Positions 42,720 to 53,687 are shown, counted from the first letter of the stretch. The stretch: DNA of 64,000 bases from Dactylis glomerata (GCA_007115705.1 QXEO01001023.1:52168-116167); one strand, 5' to 3'. Notes: generated from the letters alone by a model not told the origin. Translations and numbers: made by a program.

Positions 42720-45121
42720 TCTACAGCCGCAATGAATCTGACCATAGTGATCATATTAGACAAGTTTTGCAAGTGTTGCGTGATTCTCAGCTTTATGGTA
42801 ATCTTGAAAAGTGCACATTTTGCAAAGATAAGGTCATCTTCCTTGGTTATGTTGTTTCTAAAAATGGAGTAGAAGTCGATGCATCTAAAATTGAAGCTAT
42901 TCAAAATTGGCCTACTCCCATGAATGTTAGTCAAGTACGAAGTTTTCATGGTCTTGCTGGTTTTTATCGCCGTTTTGTGAAAGACTTTAGTACTGTTGCT
43001 GCACCTTTAAATGAGTTAACTAAAAAAGGTGTTGAATTTGTATGGGGCGCAGCCCAAGATCATGCTTTTGATGAACTAAAACGTTTATTAACTTCTGCAC
43101 CTTTGCTTGCACTACCAGATTTTAATAAGCAATTTGAGATTGAATGTGATGCTAGTGGCATTGGTATTGGTGGTGTGTTGATGCAAGAGGGTCGGCCTAT
43201 TGCCTACTTTTCTGAAAAACTTTGTGGTGCGAGGTTGAACTATCCTGTTTATGACAAAGAATTGTATGCACTTGTTAGAGTTCTTGAGGTTTGGCAACAT
43301 TATTTGTGGCCAAAAGAATTAATCATACATTCTAATCATGAAGCTTTGAAATATCTGAAAGCTCAATCTAATTTGCATAGGCGTCTTGCTAAGTGGGTTG
43401 AGTTTATTGAGTCTTTTCCTTACATAATTAAACATAAAAAGGGTAAAGACAATGTGGTTGCTGATGCTCTATCTCGGAAGAACATGTTGTTGACACAGTT
43501 AGATATCAAGGTTCCTGGTTTAGAGAGCTTGTGTGATTTATATGCTACTGATCATGATTTTTCAGCGCCATATAGTATGTGTACTGGTGGGAAAGCATGG
43601 GATAAATATCACATCCATGATGGGTTTTTGTTTCTTGCTAACAAACTATGTGTTCCAGACTCGTCCGTGCGTTTGCTATTGTTGCAGGAATCACATGCTG
43701 GCGGTTTGATGGGTCACTTTGGGCGTGAGAAGATGCTACTCATGCTCGCTGATCACTTTTATTGGCCTAGGATGAGGCGTGATGTGGACAGGTTCGTCAA
43801 GCGCTGCATTACATGCAACAAGTCGAAGTCCAAGCTGAAGCCTCACGGTTTGTATACTCCATTACCTGCACCTACTACACCATGGGAGGACATTAGCATG
43901 GATTTTGTATTAGGTTTGCCTAGGACTAAAAGAGGCCATGATTCTATATTTGTGGTAGTGGACAGATTTTCTAAAATGGCTCATTTTATTGCCTGCCACA
44001 AAAGCGACGATGCGTCGCATATTGCTAACCTGTTTTTCAGGGACATTGTACGTTTGCATGGAGTACCCAAGACAATTGTCTCTGATCGTGATGTGAAGTT
44101 TATGAGCTACTTCTGGAAGACACTTTGGGGAAAGCTGGGCACAAAGTTACTTTTCAGCACTACATGTCATCCCCAAACTGATGGTCAAACGGAGGTGGTA
44201 AATCGCACACTTTCCACAGTGCTGCGATGCATGATCAAGAAGAACCTGCGTGAGTGGGAAGATTGTTTGCCGCATGTGGAGTTTGCATATAACAGGGCGG
44301 TTCACTCTACCACGCGGCTATGTCCTTTTGAGGTGTTCTATGGTTTCAAACCCATTACGCCACTTGATTTGTTGCCTCTTCCTATTCAAGAGCGAGTCAA
44401 TATGGAGGCATCAAAGAGGGCAGATTTTGTGAGGAAGATACATGTGAAGACTAAAGAGGCTATTGAGAAGAAAGGCAAGTATACTGCAGATCGTGCAAAC
44501 AAGAAGCGGAAGGAGGTATTGTTTCAGCCCGGTGATATGGTTTGGGTTCACTTTCGCAAGGATAGATTTCCACAGTTACGTAAGTCCAAGTTGCTGCCCC
44601 GTGGTGCTGGTCCTTACAAGGTTCTTGCCAAGATCAATGATAATGCCTACAAGATAGATCTTCCTACAGCTGAGTATGGCGTCAGCAATAGTTTCAACGT
44701 TGCTGATTTGACACCGTATGAAGGTGAAGACCTTGCAGCGTCGAGGTCGACGCCTTTCGAAGGGGGGGAGGATGATGAGGACATCCCTATTACACCACCA
44801 TTATCTCCTACTCCTTTTGATGAAGATGTTGCTGCGAAGAAGTCCAATGAGATTAGGATTGGACCAATTACAAGAGCACATGCAAAGCTATTGGAACAAC
44901 AGGTGAACTCACTCTTAATTGAACCTGATCTTTTATTTAATGAGAACTTTATACTGCCTAAGTCTATGCATCTATGTATGATCAGGTTTGTTGATAACAT
45001 GAGCATTGCACGAGGAGGAGATGAGTCGCAGCAAGAAGAGGAAGACTTGATGATCAAGTGCGCGAGGGAGGAGAGGGAGGCAAGCGCACCAGGAGATCAC
45101 CAGAACGTCAAGTCGACATGA
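42668..45121 (+). CDS. CRM-like RT C-terminus, RNase H, integrase and CR-like tail (element E)
   Basis: 817 codons open. YFDDILIYS (catalytic RT motif) is at residues 12-20. RNase H from about 155 (ECDASGIGIGGVLMQ, KELYALVRVLEVW, ADALSRKN). Integrase HHCC finger at about 340-380. Catalytic core with D in SMDFVLG (about 412), D in VSDRDVKF (about 472) and E in GQTEVVNRT (about 509). The C-terminus has GDMVWVHFRKDRFPQLRKSK and, near 732, a CR-like GPITRAHAKLLEQQVN motif. The last 116 residues are encoded inside the 3' LTR, a trait known for CRM elements. It lacks its natural N-terminus because of the upstream frameshift, so it is an intact domain block rather than a full gene. Confidence 0.85.
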   Translation: MRNFIGKFVVVYFDDILIYSRNESDHSDHIRQVLQVLRDSQLYGNLEKCTFCKDKVIFLGYVVSKNGVEVDASKIEAIQNWPTPMNVSQVRSFHGLAGFYRRFVKDFSTVAAPLNELTKKGVEFVWGAAQDHAFDELKRLLTSAPLLALPDFNKQFEIECDASGIGIGGVLMQEGRPIAYFSEKLCGARLNYPVYDKELYALVRVLEVWQHYLWPKELIIHSNHEALKYLKAQSNLHRRLAKWVEFIESFPYIIKHKKGKDNVVADALSRKNMLLTQLDIKVPGLESLCDLYATDHDFSAPYSMCTGGKAWDKYHIHDGFLFLANKLCVPDSSVRLLLLQESHAGGLMGHFGREKMLLMLADHFYWPRMRRDVDRFVKRCITCNKSKSKLKPHGLYTPLPAPTTPWEDISMDFVLGLPRTKRGHDSIFVVVDRFSKMAHFIACHKSDDASHIANLFFRDIVRLHGVPKTIVSDRDVKFMSYFWKTLWGKLGTKLLFSTTCHPQTDGQTEVVNRTLSTVLRCMIKKNLREWEDCLPHVEFAYNRAVHSTTRLCPFEVFYGFKPITPLDLLPLPIQERVNMEASKRADFVRKIHVKTKEAIEKKGKYTADRANKKRKEVLFQPGDMVWVHFRKDRFPQLRKSKLLPRGAGPYKVLAKINDNAYKIDLPTAEYGVSNSFNVADLTPYEGEDLAASRSTPFEGGEDDEDIPITPPLSPTPFDEDVAAKKSNEIRIGPITRAHAKLLEQQVNSLLIEPDLLFNENFILPKSMHLCMIRFVDNMSIARGGDESQQEEEDLMIKCAREEREASAPGDHQNVKST
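44760..44772 (+). other. Polypurine tract of element E
   Basis: AAGGGGGGGAGGA directly before the 3' LTR (TGATGAGG at 44773). Comparable to the C tract, and coding for Glu/Gly residues in Pol. Confidence 0.88.
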
Positions 45122-45687
45122 GAGAGTCCGTGATGGCGCACTAGGACAGCCTACGACACGATGTCTACACGTCTAAGGCGCGCCACACTCATGGCCTGCG
45201 TGCCAGAAATAGGCCGAACCCATCTATGGGTCGGTATGTACTCGTTTGAGTCGAACCGAGTCAGTTTGGGCCCAAACCAGGTTGGTTTTGGGCCAGGTCC
45301 ATGTTGAGGATGCCCCAGCCTCCCTTAAGTAGCCAGGGGCGCTCCCTCAAGTCTCTTAGACCACGTTTAAACAAAACCCTAGTTTCTAGACAGAACCAAG
45401 TGTTCCTCTGAAATTATTCACACCAATTCGTATCGATCTGGTGTTCGTTCTACTGAAAGTCTAAGTGTAATCTGCTGTTCCATTGGGAATTAGTAAATTG
45501 CATCACCGCTTCGTGGTCGGCGGCTACGTGCGCAAGCGTGTGACGTTGCGAATATCCAAAGGGTTGAGAGCTGTTGCGCTGGCAGCAGGGATTAGCCGGA
45601 GAGTTCTCTGCGACACTCGAGTTATCTTCATCACCATCATTGCCATCTACATCGCGCTCGCTGAGAAGATCGGGACACCCCTTATCA
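44773..45687 (+). repeat. Element E 3' LTR
   Basis: 915 bp, the same length as the 5' copy. The first 349 bases are Pol codons. It ends CACCCCTTATCA, followed by GGGAT and then GTTGATACG of element D. Confidence 0.95.
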
Positions 45688-45694
45688 GGGATGT

Positions 45695-47211
45695 TGATAC
45701 GTTGCAAACGTATCTATAATTTTTGATGCTCCATGCTTGTTTTACACCAATTGCTATATGTTTTGTCTATACTTTGTGGCACTTTTATGATTTATTTGGA
45801 CCAACCAACCAATAGTTGCAAAAGTGCACAATGTTCTTATTTTACACTTTGATGTGTAGGAATTACCAAGAATACAAGTGAAAATCTTGTTGGAGTCAAA
45901 TTGGGACTTTTCAGAAATTTGTGCCAGAACTCTTTTCGAAGATAGTCATGTTACGGGTCGAATATGGCGTCAAACGGAAAACTCTTCAATTACAAAGTTG
46001 TAGGGAATTTCACGGCGAACGTTCTGGACATAAAATTCACCTGATTCCAAGTCCGGACGGCCGAGATAAGCCCGCTCCATTGCGGCCCAAGATGGGGAAA
46101 CGAGAATCCGCGAGACTATATAAAGGGAGGAACCCTAGCTCGTGGGAGACACCTCCACCCACGAATTTGCAGCCACCAGAGCCATGTTTTCGCCTCCCCC
46201 ATGGATCCCATCTCCATGGGGGAGGGCTCCCATGAAGCCATGAAGGAAGGGGGCTAATGGGCGGCGCTCCCCCATGATGTCGGCGGCGGGGGAGTCCCCT
46301 GCGCCGCCGCCGCCACCGCCGCGCCGCCGTCGCCGTCCGCGCCCCTCGCTGCTCATCTCCACTATCTTCACCGCTATCTCCATCACCAACTCCTCCTATT
46401 ATGCAGTGGTTCATCCTCCCACACACCTCTGTATCGTCCTATGTAAACATGGTGTTTGATGCTATAATATTTATCCTATGATCTATGTCATGTTTGCATA
46501 GTTTATTTGTTCTTAAATTGATTTGTTGAATGTCTTTGGTTCATTAGAGTTGTATGTTGATATGGTACTATCCTTTGGTGTCCATTATGTTTATGCACTC
46601 ATGGATTAAACATCTTAGGGTTAGTAGTATGTGCAAAAGGAAGGGGGTAGTTTTGCCGGAGTGACAGAAACCTGAGGACACGAACCGGAACGTTGCACGT
46701 ATGGGATTAAGAGGACCATTAACTTAAGGCTGGTTGGGAAAACCTTAATGCATTGTTAGTATTTGTGGATGCTTGCTAACAATCCAATCATATAGTACTT
46801 GTATTTCCAAATAGTGAAGTGCTTGTATATTTAGCCTCTCCCACATAGAAAACTGCATCGAAGACAATGAACCCGATTTATTCACTAATTGAACTTAGAC
46901 AAAGACACCACTATTACCACCACTTTTCCACACTCATGGTACTGTTAGTTTATGGTTACTTAGTATATTTTATTGCTGTAGCACTAACAATTACTTTCTT
47001 ATATTTATTATCTTGCAAAGCTATCTCTCATACCTGTATTGTTGCTCTAGTTTTATTTTCTAGATGATGCAAATGTTTAGTGTGTGTAGAGTTGTATCAA
47101 TGGTTGATAGAACTTGAGAGAACATTTATACTACCTTTAGCTCCTCGTTGGGTTCGACACTCTTACTTATCGAAAAGGCTACACACGATCCCCTATACTT
47201 GTGGGATATCA
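45695..47211 (+). repeat. Element D 3' LTR
   Basis: 1517 bp, TGATACGTTGCAAACGTATC to GGGATATCA, followed by ATGAG. TATATAAAG at 46117-46125. Frames at 45921-46459 are leader. Confidence 0.93.
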
Positions 47212-47216
47212 ATGAG

Positions 47217-49505
47217 ATGATTTGAAGAATGGACAAAAGGTCAAGCTTGGGGATGCCCACGCACCCCAAGAAATATCCAAGACGTACAAGCATCAAAGCT
47301 TGGGGATGCCCCCGAGGCACCCCTTCTTCATCGGCAAAAATCAGGTCACCTTTCAACACACTATATTTTTATTGCTTCATGCACTATGCGTTTTTCTTGG
47401 AGCGTCAGTTGTCTTAGTTTTCAGTTTTGTTTAGTTTTGTTTGCTGCAATAAATGGTTGGACCCCAACAAATTCCTTTTAGAGAAGTTGGCTTGCTTTTC
47501 ATTTGCCAAGAACACTCTGTTTTTCACTCTTATCGTTCAAATGAGTGTTCTCTTTTTCTGCTACTGCGTTTAGCTTTCATTTTTAGCCTGGATTTGTGTT
47601 CAGATCTTGTTATATCTTTGCATCAAGGTGTATTTTGACCTCTGGTCCATGTTGGTATTCATCAAAAGAGTTGTTTTAAAAAGGTTCGAATGGTGTTGGA
47701 AAAGAGAAAAAGTTTCATGCAAAAAAGTGGTACAAAAAGGAGCTTGTGTAGACTGCGGCTTAGGTTTTGCATGTCGTGCTTGATATCGTTTTAATAGTAT
47801 GCTTAATGGTTTTGCTGCAGCATGACTTGTCTCAAATGATTGAGATTGCTTAATGAGCCTTTAAAAAAATCATGCGTTGTTTTTATTATTTGGAAGCATT
47901 AATTTGGTTTTCTCCTTGATGCTTTATTTGGGTTGACTTGGCACATGCTTACACATGTTAGACTCATACAAAGTCGCCATAAGCCTCTATGATCATTTAG
48001 TTTTTGACTTTTGATGCCATCTTATGCTTCTTTTAATGTTGCTTTGTCGCTTTGCATGATTATGGCCATTATTGCTCTCTTAGTTGGTCGCTCCCCGTCT
48101 TTTGCTAGCCCTCATTTTGTACTGAGTATGAGCTCTACTCGTGCATCCAACTCCTAAAAACCAAGTTGTTCCAATGTGTCCACCATACATACCTATTAGC
48201 AAATTGCTATTCCAAAGTACATTTGGCTTGCTTTTATCTATCCTTCAAATTAAACTCTTTTTGGTGTTATGCAAAAATTGGTCAGTAAAGCTCTCACAAA
48301 CCTGATGGCACACTTTACATTTCTCGTTCTTAAAAATTTGACATTGTGGCTCTCTTATGTTGAGTTGTTATGCTTGCAAGTTGTAAGTTGGAAATTAGCC
48401 AAACCATGCCGTCATGGGGTAAGCTTTCAACATTGCACTTTCTATTTGAGTTGATATCATGATCTTTTGTTTATGGATACTCGCGATGTGAAACAAGTTT
48501 GGAATCTTGCGGGATCATGGAGTTCTTATATGTGTTAGGGAAACGCCTGGGCCGCTAATCTAAGCCATGCATAATTCATGGTGGAAATTTACAGCATTCC
48601 TATAGTGGACATTCGACGATGCATCTCAAAATAAAAAGCTATACCAATGGTAAATAAAAGAGATATCGAGGTGTTCATTGTCTATTTGTCTTGTCATTTT
48701 GATGTGGGCTTGTTCCATGTCATCGGGCAGGAGGTACCCTGTTGGTGGTTCTCGATGATACATATATATTTACAATGACAAGAGCTTGCTTGGGACTCTA
48801 AGTTGAGTAGCATGAGGTATGGGTATTCGTACTTCACGGGACACGAGGTTTTCAACTTTTGATTTGTCAAGCATATGCTTCATAATTGTACTCGCATTAA
48901 CTCTAACCATTCAAGATGCCTATGATGGGGGCAATGAGAGCTCAAAGCTAGTAAGTACCATAATTTTTGAAGGTTTATAAAACTTGCAATCACTGCTTCC
49001 CTCTGCGAAGGGCCTTTCTTTTACTTTTATGTTGAGTCTTCACCTTCTACCTTTATGCACCGTCTAAGAGATCATAGTTGTCATTCTTAGTATAATGTGC
49101 ATTGTCCCAAAGTTATCATTGATTGATTCATGATTTTGGTTTCACTTGTTCTTAAATTATTTGTATCTAGTTGCCCTATTAAACTTGAAGGTGTCCTATG
49201 CATTTATGTTTTGCTATTCCATGAAGGACAAGCTAAGAACCATTTGCTATGTTTTTACTTATGATTTGAACACACGGTTGGCTTTCATTGTTTCATTTTC
49301 ATGATCTTTCGTTTGCGTTCTTTTTCATGTTATAACATGGTTGCTAAGTTTCTTCTATCAAGATTATATCTTTCATGCCCATGTTTTAAGTTCTTTTGAT
49401 CTCAGCACTCAATGCTTACATAGATGATCAAGATTGTGTAGGTGCATGTCACCTCAAAAATTATTATTTTGTTATCACTTACCTACTCGAGGACGAGCAG
49501 GAGTT
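47217..49505 (+). repeat. Element B2 non-coding 3' region, right part
   Basis: Continues the B2 region after D and is homologous to 18720-20990 of B1. It has AAGCTTGGGGATG motifs at 47243-47255 and 47296-47308. No ORF is supported. Confidence 0.78.
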
Positions 49506-49520
49506 AAGCTTGGGGATGCT
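49506..49520 (+). other. Polypurine tract of element B2
   Basis: AAGCTTGGGGATGCT immediately before TGATACGTCTC (49521), preceded by ACTCGAGGACGAGCAGG as in B1. Confidence 0.8.
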
Positions 49521-49845
49521 TGATACGTCTCAATCGTATCTATAATTTTTGATGCTCCATGCTTGTTTTTACACCATTTGCTTTCTGTTTTGTTACACTT
49601 CGTGGCATTTTTATGCATTTTCCAGAACTAACCTATTAACAAGATGCCACAGTGCCAGTTCCCTGTTTTCTGCTGTTTTTGTGTTTCAGAAAAGTTACAC
49701 AGGAAATATTCTCAAAATTGGACGAAACAAAAGCCGAACGTCCCAATATTAAACGAAGCTTCCAGAAGACCGAAGAGGAGACGGAGATGAGCCAGAGGCT
49801 GGTCTCACCACCAGGGGACGCGGCCCAGGCCCTAGCCGCACCGCC
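49521..49845 (+). repeat. Element B2 3' LTR, left part
   Basis: TGATACGTCTCAATCGTATC onward, matching 28837-29160, cut by element F at CCGCC (49841-49845). Confidence 0.9.
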
Positions 49846-52800
49846 TGCGGTGACCCAGCATACCACTGCATGTTGTAGTATGCAAGTCGTTGATATAACA
49901 CTTGCAGAACAAGCCTCCACAAATATTACATCCCTCAGAATGGTACAACAGAAACATTGCGGGCCCAAATACAAACTGAACTTCATTTATTACAAACCAA
50001 AGCATGATAATAACGAAGTGCTTAGTGTTTACAACAACTGGAAAGCTTCAAATAATTAAACAAGGGAAGAACTCAACAAATTATTTCTATTCTACAGTTG
50101 CTTGGTTCCTCGGCTATGATACTATTCTACTAGTTAGCACTCCTTCACTCTGATTTTTCGTCGGAAGATGCTCCATAGCGAATGAAGTAATCCACGCCCT
50201 CGACTCCACAGGAAAGATTTGGCTCCTCGTAGAAGACATCCTACTGGCCTCCGATTGCGTTTAGAGTTGCTTCGTCAAGCTCTTCACAGTCTAGCAAGGG
50301 TTTAAGAGATTGGGGTGAGTAACAAGCGTTACCCAACAAGTTTCTTTAGACAGAAGTTGTGTGATATGCACTATCTACAGCCACAGACCCAAAAGAGTCG
50401 TAGGCAAATGCAAGGTTTTGCCAAGGGTTTCTTGAAAGATTGTTTTTACTTTAGAAAACTATGCCCAATAGCCAACACAGGTAGTAGTGCCATGAGAGCC
50501 CCTTTCCTGCCGCGTTCGCAACTCCTTCCCGGAGCAAGGGGTAACATGTCACATCTTTTTACATTCTGCAGAGGTGTGTCCTTCCAGAAGAGATCAAAGC
50601 CTTGCTGCACAACCGGGCGTACATTCCCATCCACACTTCCATGGTGTGGGGCCCAGTCATTCATCCAAGCCAATCACTGCCTTCTCCGCACAACGCATGC
50701 CCACCCAATTCACGCAAGCAGGTTGTGCCCCTGATATTCACCCCCAACGATGAATTACCTAGGCGTCCCTTGCGGACCATCATAGACACCAGTGGCCATG
50801 GGCACTAAGGGGTCCCACCCATGTGCACGTATTCTCGCAAGACATACGGCGAACGGTAGCTGAGTGTCCGTTGACATGCGAACGAGAGAAGATACAGCTG
50901 ACTTTCCCGTCCCATTCCAAGTCTTTTGGACGACATGGTTTTTACGGCGCCGGAATAACTGTGGCATTGGTAATTAATCCTAGGTTAACTTTCCCGTGCA
51001 AGTGGAACCTCCACCACCACAATCTTACCGTGGTTCCACCTGCCAGCCCTCCTAGGTTATCACCACAGGTCGATAACCACTAATCATATTACTTATGAAA
51101 ATAGGTTTTTCAGCCCTTTTTGAAATGTTGGTTTGAAGTCAACACTTTGCAAGAAGTTTCAAAACCAGTGCAATCAAGAGATATGAGAAAGATAAACTTG
51201 CCTTGTGACTGAAAGGTAATGGAGTCGGATACTTGGCGATACTCCTGATCTCCTTGTTCTACAAAAATCAAATCATTGTCCGGTAAGGACAATGTTTCAA
51301 GAAGCAAAAGGATGCTATGTGCAATGATATGCAATGCATAGTGATTCTTTGACTTTGATTTCTTATTTGTGTGTTTTACCCAAGACATAGTATTATTAAA
51401 GTGTTTAAACACAACTCTAGGTGAAATTGGGGTATTTACCCTAGTCATTGTAATTCAGACAATAGTTTGGAATTTGAAATTATAAAATATTAATTAGAGA
51501 TGTTTTGAAAAGAAAAGGAATTTCCTTATTAAAGGAAATTCTTAATTGTTTTATTTTATTAAATAAAAACTAAGAATTTTTAGTGTTTTAACAATTAAGG
51601 AGTAATTCTTTTGGAATTTATTTGATTTAAAATAAAGAAGTTATTTTATCAATCATGTAATCATTTTATTTTAAAAGAAAATATTATTTAAGAATTTAGT
51701 TTAATCAAATTTGAAACTTGGTTTAGATTTGATTTTGAAAAGAAAATAGAATTTCAAAACTCTTTTGAAATCATTAAGAAAAAGGAAAAGAATTTAGAAA
51801 ATTTAGAATCCTGGTCTTGGCCCAAAGGCCAAGCCAGCCCACTCCTCACTGGCCCATCAAGGCCGGGTCTGGGTCGGTCAAACCGACCCAGCCTACTCTC
51901 CACACACTCCCCCTCTCATACCCCTCTCTCTCTCTCCCGAGCCAGCTCCGGCGAACCCTAGCCGCCCGCACCTCCGCCTGGCGATCTCGGCTGGTTCCGA
52001 CGAGCTTCACCGCTGCCACCTAGGGTGAAATACCCCCCTCATCTTCCTCACTTGCCTCCACCAAGCCAATTTGTCGACCGCCCCCGCTCCGAGGAGATCT
52101 GAGGCGAGATCCTGCTCGGGAAAACGACTCTCTGTCGCCGCCACGATTGGTACCTCACCGGCTACCTCCTGATGCCAGCTGCGCCTCTCTGTGGTGGTCA
52201 TGGTGTGGCTGTGCTGCTGTGATTCGGTTGGTGGCTGAGCAGGCACGAGTCGAAGCAGCCCAGGTGGGGTTGCTCCTTGTGCCGCCATTGCCGCTCCGGT
52301 GAAGTCTTCCCCAGGCCGCGCTTGGTTGGCCGTGCGAGCACTGCCTCGCCATGCTGGCTAGGTAAGCACCTGGGCGATGGGTGAGCATCTACTTCTCCTC
52401 TCTGTTACCCTCTTCTCTCTCATGACCCCAGCCTCTGACCATCTGGTCATGATCTGGTGCTCCAAGCTACCAAACTTAGCTTGTGATGCTACTGCCTGTT
52501 GTAGACTTGCTATGTTGATTCAATTAGCTGTCCTGTTGCTTGATCATGTGATGATAGTTTGTGCTAAAGTTCTCTGTCAGAGTGTGTTCAACTGACAGAG
52601 ATAGTTGTGGGTGTAACTGAACATCTTGGTTTAGTGAAACTACTCTTTTGCTGAAAATGATTCCTAGCTGACTAGCCAAGGAAAATGATCTAAATTTCCT
52701 AGTTAGTGTGAGAACTAAATGGATGCTATGGGGTTGTGTTGAGGTGCATGTCCTCTTTGGACATGTGCCCAGCAACCCCCTTTTCTGTTGCTAAGATGAA

Positions 52801-53687
52801 TTGGTGAAACTTGCCCCTTTTATAAACAAGTCTATGATGCTGGTCTGAGACTGGTTTAGCAGTGAGATGCCTTGCATGACTTTGTGTCCACTGCTGGATT
52901 TTGATTTGTTGCTGGCTTATCTAGTGTGATTGAGGTGCATGCCATTAGGTCATGTGCCCAGCACCAATCTACTGTGAGTGTCTATGGCTTCTGTGATCTA
53001 CCTATGAAGCCACAGCTGAGGCTATTCCAATGAATATTTCACTTTGGCTATGCAAATCTACCTATGAAGCATTACTTTGCCAGTCTGAGGAACAAACTAC
53101 AATGATCTAACCATGCTTGATGTTGTATGTTTATCAAACATCTGTTGGTATCCAGTGCAGAATGCCAACCTGAGGTGGTTTATGATCTTGTGGCTGATAT
53201 GCTCTTACTACTTGTTGAGTTGTGGCTTGCTCTTGCTTGCCCTTCTCCTCCTGGTTCAGCTGCTAATTCTGGCCCTTCTCCTCCTGAGTGACTCCTTGTC
53301 CTGCACCACCTGGAGCTGCTGCAGTTGGCTTGACCTTCTCCTCCTGAGATGATCTTGAGCTTCAGGTTACTCCATGCCTTTTGCTGGGTGTGATTCGAGT
53401 ATTTTGGTGGAACTATGGAAGAACTGTGTTCTTGTGTGTACTGGGTTTGTGCTTGTCATCTGGGAGCTGCTAGCTCCTGGCCGAGCTAATCTACTCCACC
53501 AGCAGCTTCACTGGGTTGCTGTGGTGTTGACAACACCACAGCCCAGTCATGGTGACTGAGCTGCTTGTAAGCAGCTGCTCTGCTTGTCATCCAGTTTGAT
53601 CTGATCCTTGCCACACTCTCTGTGACGCTGGGGATACCAAAGTGTTGGGTGCACACTATTTTGTACCAGCTTTTTAAGAACAGATAC
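49846..53687 (-). repeat. Element F 3' LTR, truncated
   Basis: Aligns with 58589-62446 of the other LTR and stops after AGATAC (53682-53687). Non-coding: AT-rich 51480-51790, CT-rich and GC-rich 51820-52370, with a CCTTCTCCTCCTG phrase three times between 53238 and 53347. The sense 64-codon frame of the 5' LTR is broken here by a TAG (50241-50243 region). Confidence 0.9.

Larger units (their letters stand above)
39251..45687 (+). mobile_element. Element E: CRM-like chromovirus lacking most of gag and protease
   Basis: LTRs 39251-40165 and 44773-45687, both 915 bp, TGATGAGGACATCCC to CACCCCTTATCA. The duplication is GGGAT (39246-39250 and 45688-45692). I count about 17 substitutions between the LTRs. 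The primer site is initiator tRNA-Met and the polypurine tract is at 44760. RT, RNase H and integrase are present with one frameshift. gag is reduced to about 66 codons joined to the linker before RT. The LTR ends and Pol tail show it is a relative of element C. Confidence 0.9.
32249..47211 (+). mobile_element. Element D: non-autonomous LTR retrotransposon (TGATACGTTRC type) carrying two nested insertions
   Basis: LTRs 32249-33760 and 45695-47211 start TGATACGTT(A/G)CAAACGTATC and end GGGATATCA. The duplication is ATGAG (32244-32248 and 47212-47216). The primer site at 33771 has two mismatches to tRNA-Asp. The internal sequence (33761-37637, 39216-39250, 45693-45694) has no gag, protease or pol. 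It contains two successive copies of a B-type module, one diverged and one close to B1/B2, so it looks like a chimera. A solo LTR and element E lie near its 3' end. Confidence 0.88.

Noticed and set aside
45690..45700. Possible chromodomain at the end of Pol in E
   Set aside because: The C-terminus has a CR-like motif and then LTR-encoded acidic sequence; no aromatic cage pattern of a chromodomain is visible. Element F lost the region where one would be.
50315..51083. Frames of 60-139 codons shared between the two F LTRs (also 59151-59710)
   Set aside because: They lie in both LTR copies on the strand opposite to gag/pol and have no domain. Similarity between copies is explained by LTR duplication.
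53113..53352. Leucine-rich 79-codon frame (LLLALLLLVQLL) resembling a membrane segment, also at 61872-62111
   Set aside because: Produced by the repeated CCTTCTCCTCCTG phrase inside the F LTR; there is no start context or downstream coding.
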